Of a DNA stretch of 64,000 nucleotides, positions 55,604-64,000 are shown one piece after another (the stretch's first letter is position 1; every line of letters begins with the position of its first letter). The position numbers and the translations under genes were made by a program. Origin of the DNA: Saprospiraceae bacterium. Its GTDB lineage: Bacteria; Bacteroidota; Bacteroidia; Chitinophagales; Saprospiraceae. The DNA lies in the NCBI GenBank assembly GCA_016722295.1, contig JADKGL010000037.1:1-64000 (forward strand), written 5' to 3'. The notes below the pieces were generated by a model. It saw only the letters and a list, made by a program, of their open reading frames with translations. It ran no database searches and had not been told where the DNA came from.

Positions 55604-55831
55604 ATGAGAAAAGTATTTCTATTTTTATTTCTAATGTCTCTTGTTATTATTTGCGATGCGCAATGTCCAATGTGTAAAATGGCGGCTGAATCAAATATGA
55701 AAGATGGCGGTATGGCAGGAAGAGGTCTGAATCAGGGGATCCTTTATCTGCTTTTGCTACCATACCTGGCCATGTCTATTATTGGTTATTTATATTGGAA
55801 AGGAAAGAAAAAACTTAAAAGTGACACTTAG
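55604..55831 (+). CDS. Small membrane protein with CPMCKM motif
   Basis: A 75-residue protein. After a signal peptide (LFLFLMSLVIICDAQ) comes CPMCKMAAESNMKDGG, a CxxCxM metal-binding motif, then a Gly-rich stretch and one C-terminal helix (GILYLLLLPYLAMSIIGYLY). Such proteins regularly end oxidase operons in Bacteroidota. The motif and context suggest copper handling for CuA/CuB insertion (inference). Its stop codon overlaps that of the convergent gene. Confidence 0.8.
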   Translation: MRKVFLFLFLMSLVIICDAQCPMCKMAAESNMKDGGMAGRGLNQGILYLLLLPYLAMSIIGYLYWKGKKKLKSDT

Positions 55832-56499
55832 AATTGGTAGCTAAGTCCAGCTCCTAAGCCAAATGCATATCGTTTGGTTCGTATATTTAATATAGGCTCA
55901 TCTGATAAGTCATTCAACCCATGTTGAAATTGTCCATTGAAATTGATAGCCCAGTTTTGAATAGGTATTTTTAATTCTGCTTTAGTCATTAACCCTATTT
56001 CCCATTGATTGAATAGATCATTTCTTAAATTTAGATCATAGGTACCTAAGTTAAAGTCAAGTATGAAATTGGCTCTAGTTTTTATTTCACCGTCTACTGC
56101 TAAACCAACATATGGACCTGCTCCGATTGAAGCTTTTACTTTATCACCAAAGCTATATTTTAATAATAATGGTGTTTCAAGATAATGGAATTGTGGAATT
56201 GCAGTTACACCGGCTTCAATTGGAATATTGTAGACATCGAAGCCAAAATCTTGACTTACTTTGAATCCAGTTGTATGATAGTACAAACCCGATTCTATCC
56301 CAAGTCCCAAATAAATAGGATAGGATACATTTACACCAGTTTTAATACCATTGTAATAGTTCGGGCTCGAAATTAAATTGCCTTCACCAGCTATGTTCAT
56401 ATTAGACCAAGAAGAATTCGTCTCAAGGCCAAGTGTAAGTTGTGCCGAAAGTAAATTTGTGAATAATGCAAGAACTAAACTTAAAATACTATTTTTCAT
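55828..56499 (-). CDS. Outer-membrane beta-barrel protein, PorT-like
   Basis: A 223-residue exported protein with an N-terminal signal (LSLVLALFTNLLSAQ). It has alternating strands such as IGLMTKAELKIPIQNWAINF and the end YAFGLGAGLSYQF, with a terminal aromatic as in outer-membrane barrels. About eight strands are expected. Function unknown. It converges with the respiratory operon and its stop overlaps the last gene there. Confidence 0.75.
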   Translation of the reverse strand: MKNSILSLVLALFTNLLSAQLTLGLETNSSWSNMNIAGEGNLISSPNYYNGIKTGVNVSYPIYLGLGIESGLYYHTTGFKVSQDFGFDVYNIPIEAGVTAIPQFHYLETPLLLKYSFGDKVKASIGAGPYVGLAVDGEIKTRANFILDFNLGTYDLNLRNDLFNQWEIGLMTKAELKIPIQNWAINFNGQFQHGLNDLSDEPILNIRTKRYAFGLGAGLSYQF

Positions 56500-56603
56500 T
56501 TTTTATTGTTTAGTACTTTGACTGTGTCTGCCCGATTTAGTATAGTTAAGAACTGTTAAAATAGTATTATAGAAATATTAAGTTTTGTTTTTCAGTTTAA
56601 ATA

Positions 56604-56936
56604 TCAAAGAGCATTGTTTTGTAATGTTGTTTTCATCCAAGTATAATATTCATGACTCACTTCCGCATCGATGGAGATAATTGCAGCAATATCATAACTG
56701 TGGTTTTTATTCACAAAAGATACTAAGGATTTTGTTTTTTTTACAGTTGTTTTTAAAAGTAGAATAGTCTCTTTGTCTTCTTTTAGTTGATTTTGCCAAA
56801 GATATATTGAATCGATTGGAAAAATATTTGCACAGGCAGCGAGAGCAGCTTTAATACTTTTTTTGCCGATGGATTTGGCTTCAGCTTTATTCTTGCATGG
56901 AATATAGATCAACTTTATAGAATGACGCTGGTTCAT
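56604..56936 (-). CDS. cutA: CutA divalent-cation tolerance protein
   Basis: A 110-residue trimeric ferredoxin-like protein. KLIYIPCKNKAEAKSIGKKS and ALAACANIFPIDSIYLWQN are the N-terminal family pattern, and HSYDIAAIISIDA corresponds to the HPYEVPEI region. CutA is linked to copper tolerance, though its exact role is unsettled. It overlaps ppk by four bases (ATGA), so the two are co-translated. Confidence 0.85.
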   Translation of the reverse strand: MNQRHSIKLIYIPCKNKAEAKSIGKKSIKAALAACANIFPIDSIYLWQNQLKEDKETILLLKTTVKKTKSLVSFVNKNHSYDIAAIISIDAEVSHEYYTWMKTTLQNNAL

Positions 56937-58996
56937 TTTAGTTCTTTATAATATTTGTATGTTTCGATCTGTGATTGAATTTTCCGTTTAGATTCTGTAG
57001 TACGATACTCATTTATTTTACCATAATCCATTGATCTAGATTTTACATTGTCTAGAAGCTGAATATTGACTATATCCATGATTTGTTTTTTTAATTTTTC
57101 ATCATAAATTGGAAAGGCTATTTCAATTCTAAAATGTAAATTTCGTTCCATCCAATCTGCCGAGGAAAGGAATATTTTTTCATCACCGTTATTATGAAAA
57201 TAGTATAATCTGCTGTGCTCTAGATATCGATCCACGATACTAAGGCCTTCAATATTTTCACTTAAACCAACTTTTCCAGACACCAAACAACAAATTCCTC
57301 GAACTATTAATTTAATTTCAACACCGGATTGAGATGCATCATAGAGCATGTCAATCATTTCTTTATCTTGGATATTATTCAGTTTTAAAATAATCTTTGC
57401 CGGTAGTCCAGCTAGTGCGTTTGATTTTTCTTGCAATATCATTTCTTTAATTGCATCATTTAAGTTAAATTGTCCAACTAATAAATGTTTAAAAGGAGTA
57501 GCGGGTAACTTTGTATTTTCAAGAAAATTAAAAAATCGATTAATTTCTGCACTCAAGCGTTCATCTGTTGTAAATAATCCATAATCTATATAGATTTTTG
57601 CGGTTTGTTCATGAAAGTTTCCAGTACTAAGATATACATAGTGTTTTAAATCCCCATCAATCCGCTTTGAAATGATTGCAGCTTTCGCATGTACTTTTAA
57701 TCCAGGAAAACTGTAGCGAACTTTTATGCCTCGTTTTTCCATTTCTTCACCCCAAGCTAAATTGGCCGCTTCATCAAATCTGGCTTTTACTTCTATAAAT
57801 ATAAATACATTGACACCTCTCGCAGCTGCTTTTATTAAAGCGTCCATAATGCGAGATTTTTTAGCAACTCTATATTGTGTAATTTTTATTTGCGTTACTT
57901 CAGGATCATTTGCCGCATCTTCAAAAAATCGAATGACATTTTCATATTCGTGAAATGGAAAATAGAGCAAATGATCATTCTTATCGATATTTGCAATTAT
58001 TCCATTTTCGTTTAATAGTGCTTTAGATTTTAGTGGTTTTAAAGGTTTGTTTTTGAGATTGTTTTGTTTAAAGTCGGGAAAATTGAAAAAGTCAAAATTG
58101 TTATGATATCTACCTTCTGGTGTCAAGTCCATTTTTTGTATTTCTAATAGAGTTAAGAAAAAATCCAACATAGATTTTGGCATTTTTTCATCATAGACTA
58201 ATCGGGATGCTGGTCCAATATTTCGTTTGACTAAACTCTTTTTTATTTTATCCATTAAATCTCCAGTATATTCATCATCAATATATAATTCTGCATCTCG
58301 AGTTAGCTTTATTGAGTATGCATTATTTATATAATAACCTGGAAAAAGCCAATTCAATGAATGTCGAACAACGTCATCCAGCATGATTACTTCGTGTCGG
58401 TCAGCTTCTGACGGCAAGAGAATAAATCGGCCTACCTGATCAGAGGGAATTTTAACAACTGCAAATTCCTCCGCAGCAAGTGGTTCATCTTTAGCACTAA
58501 GACTAACTGTTAGATACAGTTCTGAATTATTAAAAAATGGACGAATTCGTTTCTTTATCAAAAGTACTGGTTGTACAAAGGGCAGTAGTCTTTCTTTGAA
58601 ATAAGTATCTATGTATTCTTCTTGAATTTTTGAGATTTCTTTTTCATTCAATAGGAAAATTTTATGTGTTCGTAGTTCTGGAATTATACTGTTTTCAAAA
58701 ATGGAATTAAACTCATCTAGATGTAGATTTACGATTTTGTATAGTTGTCTTAAAAGGATATTTGGATCGTATGTTAATTTACTTTTAGTTTTTTTTCCAA
58801 GTCGTTTTAAATTTCGATGATTAGCAACGCGAATTCTAAAAAACTCACCAAGATTGGACGAGTAAATTGCTAAAAACTTAAGTCTTTCGTATAATGGAAC
58901 ATTTGGGTCTTTTGCTTCTTGCAATACACGATAGTTGAAATTCAGCCAACTAATATCTCTATCTAAATATTCATATTTTACTATGTTTTCTGTCAT
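56933..58996 (-). CDS. ppk1: Polyphosphate kinase 1
   Basis: It makes polyphosphate from ATP. The N-terminal domain opens YLDRDISWLNFNYRVLQEA. The catalytic phospholipase-D-like halves contain the phosphohistidine in LKVHAKAAIISKR with YLSTGNFHEQTAKIYIDYG, and the second site SRLYYFHNNGDEKIFLSSAD. All 687 residues are in one frame, normal for the family. The gene is followed by cutA in an overlapping pair. Confidence 0.95.
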   Translation of the reverse strand: MTENIVKYEYLDRDISWLNFNYRVLQEAKDPNVPLYERLKFLAIYSSNLGEFFRIRVANHRNLKRLGKKTKSKLTYDPNILLRQLYKIVNLHLDEFNSIFENSIIPELRTHKIFLLNEKEISKIQEEYIDTYFKERLLPFVQPVLLIKKRIRPFFNNSELYLTVSLSAKDEPLAAEEFAVVKIPSDQVGRFILLPSEADRHEVIMLDDVVRHSLNWLFPGYYINNAYSIKLTRDAELYIDDEYTGDLMDKIKKSLVKRNIGPASRLVYDEKMPKSMLDFFLTLLEIQKMDLTPEGRYHNNFDFFNFPDFKQNNLKNKPLKPLKSKALLNENGIIANIDKNDHLLYFPFHEYENVIRFFEDAANDPEVTQIKITQYRVAKKSRIMDALIKAAARGVNVFIFIEVKARFDEAANLAWGEEMEKRGIKVRYSFPGLKVHAKAAIISKRIDGDLKHYVYLSTGNFHEQTAKIYIDYGLFTTDERLSAEINRFFNFLENTKLPATPFKHLLVGQFNLNDAIKEMILQEKSNALAGLPAKIILKLNNIQDKEMIDMLYDASQSGVEIKLIVRGICCLVSGKVGLSENIEGLSIVDRYLEHSRLYYFHNNGDEKIFLSSADWMERNLHFRIEIAFPIYDEKLKKQIMDIVNIQLLDNVKSRSMDYGKINEYRTTESKRKIQSQIETYKYYKELK

Positions 58997-59042
58997 GTTT
59001 AAATTTCCGCCAACTATTGAATAATTTGAATTGAATTTTGGT

Positions 59043-59050
59043 CAAATTTA
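59043..59050 (-). promoter_or_regulatory. Candidate -7 box for ppk1
   Basis: On the minus strand TAAATTTG fits TAnnTTTG and lies about 47 bases before the ppk1 ATG. No good -33 box was seen. Confidence 0.3.
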
Positions 59051-59177
59051 TGCAAAATTCATTTAATTGAACGCATAAATTGATGGTATGCTTATTTTTT
59101 AAGCATTATTTTTTTTAGTTTTTAGTATCATATTTTAGTATTTGTAGGAAAAAATTTGAAACCAAAAGAAATTTGAT

Positions 59178-62072
59178 TCATTTTGATTTTATCATTCGAA
59201 ATATTTCAGTATTATTGTTAGCATCAGTACATTGAATAAAATAGAGTCCGGGAGGAGTTTCATCTAAAGAGATTTCTTTCTTAGAATCTGGGGTAGTACT
59301 AATGCTTTTTATGAGATTCCCTTTCGAATTGTAGATTTTTAATTTTAGAATATTATTTGCATTTAGTATTGTAATTCTATTTGTAAATGGATTGGGGTAA
59401 ATAGTTATTTCTTGTTTTTGGAATGTGTTTTGCTTACTTATACAATTTTGACCTATAGTTTTAAATTGTATTTTTTTTGATATTTCAGTTGGTTCACATT
59501 CCATTTTTAGTTCTACTTCATAGTTTGTGCATTCTTGAAGAGAGTCAAGTTGAATTGGTGAACTAGATGAGATAAAATTTGACCAATTGGGCGAATATTT
59601 TTCTCGTACTCTGTATGCAAATCGATCGCTTGAATTAAGTTCAATGGTACAAGAATTTGAATTTATATTTTTCGTGATTGCTGTAAAATTTTCTTCACAA
59701 CTTTGATCAAGAATGTATATACAATAATCTTCATATTCCCCAAATTCAAGACTTTGACCACAGAATGTTGGTGCAGTGGTATTAAATTCAGCATATTTGC
59801 AAATAACTCGCATTCTGCAAATTCCTGATTTAGCAGTAGAAGGAATTGTAAATTCAAATTTTTTTAAATTTCTAAAAGTATCAGAATGTGTTGTTGAGAC
59901 AATATCGTAGACCAGATCACCATCGCGATTATAATCTATATAAACCGCAGTATTCATTATACTTGTATCTACTGAATAACCAGCTTGTATTTCAATTGTA
60001 TAGGGTTGATTTTTTACTAATTTCCATGTTTTATTGCTACTTATAAAATTACCAAATCCTTTGTTGTTGCCTGTGATGATTTTTGAATTATTTATTGATA
60101 TACTTTCTATCCATTCTAAATTGGACTGAAGTGGCCTTCGAGGACAAATAGTTGAAACATCACAGATATTACATTCTCTTGTTTTTATTTCAATAATGTC
60201 ACTCTCAGGATAGGTTTGTCCCGATCTACAAACTGATATAAGTTTAACTTCGTAACTATTGCAGGGGTGTAATGGGGGTAATGTTAGTTTGTTGTTTACG
60301 CGTAAATAAATAAAAGTATCCCATGGAATTGTGTTTTTAATTCGCAACAGACAATAACTTGTGTCTCCTGTACTATTAGATTCAAAATTTAATTCAATTA
60401 GTTCACTTGATATATTTGTATAACTTATAGATTTTATTTTTTCGCAGCACCCTTTTGTTCTAACTTTTTGAATTGGACTATATTCTAAGTTAAATCTAGG
60501 GCAGCCACCTTTAAAACGAAACTCATATTCATGACATGTGAGCAAATTACTTAATTCAAAAAGTGAATTGTCTCTTATTATTATTTCTTGCCATTGATTG
60601 GTATCAACAGATTTGTATTGAAAAAGAATAGGATAAAGCAAAGTAGTTGCATTGAATTGAAATTGTATTTTGTTTTGTTCTATAGCAATTGTTTGCAGCG
60701 GTGAAGTTTGAAGTATTGAATTATAAATATTGAGAATACCTCCTGTTGTAGTTTTTTGAAATAAATCTGAATTCTGAATAGCTCCATTTAAAATCATTTT
60801 TTTTACTTCTAAAACAGCAAGTGCAGGATTTGATTTCGAGAGTTCGTTAAGTGAATTGCATGGTATTGAATAGAGTAGGGCAACAGCACTAGATACTTGT
60901 GGTGATGCAAAACTTGTACCTGAAAAAGTAGCATAGTTATTGTTGAGTGCTTTAGTACTTATCACGTTTTCACCATAAGCGCCAATGTCAATTGATAATT
61001 GGCCATAAGCGGCATCACTTACCTTGTGATTGTCTTGATCAATGTTGGTAACTGTTACTAAATATGGACTGATACAGCTGGTAGGCAGGTCTCCTTCGAC
61101 ATCTACATTAATGTCGCCATTAGCCGTTGCGGCTACTGATAGAATACCTACTTTGCCAAGGGAATCGTAAATCGCACACCATAAAGGGGATTCTTCAGGT
61201 CTTCCAAAATTTCGCCCCCAAGAACTACTAGCTGTTACGATGAATGCGCCTTTTTTACCGTTGGAATTATTATACATTCGCCTTAATGTCCATGGATAAG
61301 TATATGATTCGATTGCATTGGCTTCATCTGATCCACCAGAGACAAAGACGAGTTTGCTATCCCAAGATAACGAGCTAATCCCTTTGCTATTATTGCCTTT
61401 CGAAGCTGCAATTCCTGCTACAGCGGTTCCATGGTTGTCAGCAACAAATACGTCTGATTGATTGAATGTATTCCATCCTAAAAAGTCGTCAATATATCCA
61501 TTTTGATCATCATCGATTTTATTGTTAGGTACTTCATTAAAATTTTTCCAAATTACAGGGCTTAAATCTTCATGAGTAATATCAATACCACCATCGATAA
61601 CACAGGTAACAATTGTATCGCCATCTTCTGTAATTCCACCAGTGCTCACTTCCCAAGCTTGTTCTGAGCTCATATCATGACCCTGTGTAACAAAATTCCT
61701 GTGGTACCACTGGTCTCTGTAGAGAGGGTCGTTTGGTGATTTTCTCGATTCTAAAATATGGTTAAATTGGGCTATTTCTACATGTTGATTTTGTTTTAGT
61801 GATTGGAGTAAATCAATTTCACTTGAAAGAACATAATTTGATTGTAGTAACCACAACTTCCATTCTTTGGAAATACACTTTTTCACTGTAAGGTCACTTT
61901 TTGTAAAAAGTAGCAAGTTTGATTGTGTGAGTACCTGTTCTATTTTGGAATTATTTTCCAGTTTTATAATGAATTCACCAAGTCTATGATTGAGTTTCTG
62001 TGCCTCCAAAGTTGAAAAATGGAAATTTAAAAAGAAATATAAAAATAATATATTAAAAAACAGTAATTTCAT
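59178..62072 (-). CDS. Secreted subtilisin-like protease (S8) with T9SS sorting domain
   Basis: A 964-residue exported protease. A signal peptide is followed by a prodomain to about 115. The S8 catalytic domain has D160 (CVIDGGIDITHEDL), H214 (NHGTAVAG), oxyanion N318 and S387 (SGTSFASPQV), all intact. Next come fibronectin-type modules (about 460-640), a GEVED domain (about 690-785: VYIDYNRDGD; FGEYEDYCIYI), another Fn3-like module, and a type A T9SS C-terminal domain (EITIYPNPFTNRITILNANN). It is probably secreted for protein degradation. Confidence 0.92.
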   Translation of the reverse strand: MKLLFFNILFLYFFLNFHFSTLEAQKLNHRLGEFIIKLENNSKIEQVLTQSNLLLFTKSDLTVKKCISKEWKLWLLQSNYVLSSEIDLLQSLKQNQHVEIAQFNHILESRKSPNDPLYRDQWYHRNFVTQGHDMSSEQAWEVSTGGITEDGDTIVTCVIDGGIDITHEDLSPVIWKNFNEVPNNKIDDDQNGYIDDFLGWNTFNQSDVFVADNHGTAVAGIAASKGNNSKGISSLSWDSKLVFVSGGSDEANAIESYTYPWTLRRMYNNSNGKKGAFIVTASSSWGRNFGRPEESPLWCAIYDSLGKVGILSVAATANGDINVDVEGDLPTSCISPYLVTVTNIDQDNHKVSDAAYGQLSIDIGAYGENVISTKALNNNYATFSGTSFASPQVSSAVALLYSIPCNSLNELSKSNPALAVLEVKKMILNGAIQNSDLFQKTTTGGILNIYNSILQTSPLQTIAIEQNKIQFQFNATTLLYPILFQYKSVDTNQWQEIIIRDNSLFELSNLLTCHEYEFRFKGGCPRFNLEYSPIQKVRTKGCCEKIKSISYTNISSELIELNFESNSTGDTSYCLLRIKNTIPWDTFIYLRVNNKLTLPPLHPCNSYEVKLISVCRSGQTYPESDIIEIKTRECNICDVSTICPRRPLQSNLEWIESISINNSKIITGNNKGFGNFISSNKTWKLVKNQPYTIEIQAGYSVDTSIMNTAVYIDYNRDGDLVYDIVSTTHSDTFRNLKKFEFTIPSTAKSGICRMRVICKYAEFNTTAPTFCGQSLEFGEYEDYCIYILDQSCEENFTAITKNINSNSCTIELNSSDRFAYRVREKYSPNWSNFISSSSPIQLDSLQECTNYEVELKMECEPTEISKKIQFKTIGQNCISKQNTFQKQEITIYPNPFTNRITILNANNILKLKIYNSKGNLIKSISTTPDSKKEISLDETPPGLYFIQCTDANNNTEIFRMIKSK

Positions 62073-62240
62073 AAAATATTGTATAATAATTAAATATGTA
62101 TATAATTTTTATTTAATATAAAAAAATTGTTAATATTTAGATTTATTGTTTGCCAATTGTTTATAAATTATAAAAATATATCATATATTAGCGCTCGGTT
62201 ACTAAATTTTAATTTTTTAAGCTATTCAAAACTCAAAACT

Positions 62241-64000
62241 ATGGAAAAGTTACGTAAAGTACTTTTTATTTTTATTGGTCTATTCTTAATCCAGTCCGCT
62301 TCATCCCAAAGCAATAATTTACAGAACGGTATTCAGTATTTTGAACTCAGAAATTTTGAGCAAGCTGCCAAATCATTTGAAGCTTATTTGCATAACGCTC
62401 CAAATGACATAAATGTGAAATCGAAATTGGCCTATTCATATAAAAGTTTGGGTGATTCCAAAAAGGCTCTCGAGTTGTATCAGCTAATTTCAGATGAGCA
62501 AGGTGTTGATTCAGAAGTTTATTTTGAGTATGGCGATTTGCTTCGTTCAGAAGCTGAATTTGATTTAGCTAAAATTCAGTTTGGAAAATATGCTAAAGTA
62601 AATCCTTCTATTGGAAATTACTTCATTCAATCTTGTGATTATGCATTGGCATCTTTAAAAAATCCTTCAAATTGCAATTTGAAAAATTTGGAAACTAACG
62701 GCAATGGAGCTGAGATATCTCCCATTGTTTATCAAAATCAAATACTATTTGTCGATAACAGTACTAACGACCTTAATGCAAAATCAGCTCAAACACTGCA
62801 AGGTGTTCGCGCAGCTGAATTGAAATTGAATCCTAATACTCCAAGTTTAGTAGATCAAGTGTTGATTGAAGAAGCTTCAGGACAAGGTAATGTGTCTTTT
62901 AGCGATGATGGCACCAAGGTATTTTACTCTAAAAGCACAATTTTAGATATTACTGGAAAGTCAAATTCAAAAAGTCCACTTGCGATTTATTCAGCAGATG
63001 TTAATGAAAAAGGAAGTTGGACCAACCATCAATTGTTTAAATTTTGTGATAGTAAATATTCTTATGCTTTTCCAACCTTAGCGAACAATGGTAAAACATT
63101 ATATTTCTCATCCAATATGCCCAATGGGTTTGGTGGATATGATATATATATATCTTATAGAACAGCAAATGGGGATTGGACAGCGCCAGAAAATATGGGC
63201 ACTGTAATTAACACACCTGGAAATGAAATATCTCCTACTGTAAATTCTACAAATCTTTATTTCTCTTCAGATTGGCATAATGGTTTTGGTGGATTCGATG
63301 TATTCAAAACAACTAGTTATGGAGAGACTTGGTCTGATGTAGAGAATCTAGGTACCTGTGTTAATTCGACCAAGGATGATTATAACTTTACATTGGATGC
63401 TGAAGGTAACGGGTATTTTACCTCAAATAGACAGGGTAGTAAAGGTCAAAATGACAATTATAAATCAATCAAATTAAAGATAAAAAATCAAGTTAGACCA
63501 ACTCAAATTGTTGAAACAACTATTGGTGTAAAATCTCCACTTTCAATGCCAATAAGTGCACCTGAAATGATCCTTAATCCATCGGAATATGTAGATGTAT
63601 TTGACGATCCTGAACTTCAAGGTAAAGCAGGTGCAGTAGAGAATAAAGTGTATTTTATTCAAATAACCGCATTGACAAATTTTACAGAACAAATGGAAGT
63701 TCGATTTAAGAAATATGCTAAATATGGTGATGTTTATCGAGTTCAAAATGATGGTGTGACTAAAATTAGAATTGGTGTATTTCCTCAGTTGAATGTTGCT
63801 TTGGCTCAATTAAAAGAAATCCGTAAAACTGGACTTAAAGATGCCTTTGTAGTAGGTGACGTTTTGGACGAAAATCGTATGACTTTAATCGCAAAAGCAG
63901 GGTCAGATTTTACAACAACAGTTTCAACTGATGAAGAAGGTAAATTTAAAATAAGAGTGGCGGAATTTAAAGCGCCTGATTGGTTTGATGCAAGTAAAGT
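62241..64000 (+). CDS. TPR/PD40 envelope protein, PorE-like, cut by the window end
   Basis: ATG 62241 gives a signal peptide (LRKVLFIFIGLFLIQSASSQ), then TPR helices (GIQYFELRNFEQAAKSFEAY) to about 140. A PD40/WD40-like propeller covers about 150-415 (LYFSSDWHNGFGGFDVFKTT). A SPOR-like segment follows near 470-535 (VYFIQITALTNFTEQMEVRF), and then the start of a further domain. The frame is open to the last base. Proteins with this order usually end in an OmpA domain (PorE/PG-anchored T9SS component); that part is outside the window. It is divergent from the protease gene. Confidence 0.8.
   Translation, partial: MEKLRKVLFIFIGLFLIQSASSQSNNLQNGIQYFELRNFEQAAKSFEAYLHNAPNDINVKSKLAYSYKSLGDSKKALELYQLISDEQGVDSEVYFEYGDLLRSEAEFDLAKIQFGKYAKVNPSIGNYFIQSCDYALASLKNPSNCNLKNLETNGNGAEISPIVYQNQILFVDNSTNDLNAKSAQTLQGVRAAELKLNPNTPSLVDQVLIEEASGQGNVSFSDDGTKVFYSKSTILDITGKSNSKSPLAIYSADVNEKGSWTNHQLFKFCDSKYSYAFPTLANNGKTLYFSSNMPNGFGGYDIYISYRTANGDWTAPENMGTVINTPGNEISPTVNSTNLYFSSDWHNGFGGFDVFKTTSYGETWSDVENLGTCVNSTKDDYNFTLDAEGNGYFTSNRQGSKGQNDNYKSIKLKIKNQVRPTQIVETTIGVKSPLSMPISAPEMILNPSEYVDVFDDPELQGKAGAVENKVYFIQITALTNFTEQMEVRFKKYAKYGDVYRVQNDGVTKIRIGVFPQLNVALAQLKEIRKTGLKDAFVVGDVLDENRMTLIAKAGSDFTTTVSTDEEGKFKIRVAEFKAPDWFDASK

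Overview
The window reads as a chromosomal piece of an AT-rich member of the Bacteroidota, probably a Saprospiraceae or Chitinophagaceae relative. This is inferred from two proteins with type IX secretion C-terminal signals, a UpxY/NusG-like antiterminator, Bacteroidota-type promoter boxes (TAnnTTTG), an alternative complex III (ActA-F) operon joined to an aa3-type oxidase, several DUF families typical of the phylum, and weak Shine-Dalgarno use. No rRNA, tRNA, CRISPR array or complete insertion sequence was recognised.

Layout. 1-6555: a stretch where every gene is broken by indels (clpB, two DUF6624 genes, an Rpn/PD-(D/E)XK transposase-type gene with a partial tandem duplication, and a TlpA-like lipoprotein). 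Several breaks fall in homopolymers, so sequence error is at least as likely as gene decay. 6968-9506: a leftward run of small housekeeping or stress genes (VOC, SRPBCC with a premature stop, YciI, SDR, DUF2809). 9589-14066: a leftward arsenic-resistance cluster (arsR, small thioredoxin, ACR3, LMW-PTP-type arsenate reductase, UPF0718 permease, ArsF, ArsG) with two near-identical operators that enclose the promoter -7 boxes. 14177-17593: patatin, macro-domain, TerB-like and DUF3667 genes. 18041-19514: an isolated sugar-nucleotide epimerase plus UpxY pair. 19572-23480: HI0933 flavoprotein, yajC, DUF1573 lipoprotein, shikimate kinase, thioredoxin reductase and a Cys-rich lipoprotein. 23620-29100: a large T9SS-exported protein, a thioesterase and an oligopeptidase B.

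29441-34660 is the most unusual block. It is a tight leftward five-gene unit: an SsuB/TauB-type ABC ATPase, its permease, a membrane-anchored substrate-binding protein fused to an OmpA peptidoglycan-binding domain, a two-TM coiled-coil protein, and a soluble coiled-coil protein. A degenerate 7-bp tandem repeat lies directly downstream. 34761-39013 holds a polytopic DUF6798-like protein, sppA and a frameshifted DUF4197 gene.

39383-55831 is a rightward respiratory operon of 15 genes: actABCDEF, coxB, coxA, cyoE, two coxC-type genes, a subunit IV, a cysteine-poor Sco-like protein, DUF420 and a small CPMCKM protein. Its CoxB also carries a C-terminal OmpA domain, so the quinol-to-oxygen supercomplex may be tethered to peptidoglycan. 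55828-64000 holds an outer-membrane beta-barrel, cutA, ppk1, a secreted subtilisin-like protease with a T9SS signal, and the start of a TPR/PD40 envelope protein that runs off the window.

All functional calls come from motif and family recognition by eye. No database search was run.
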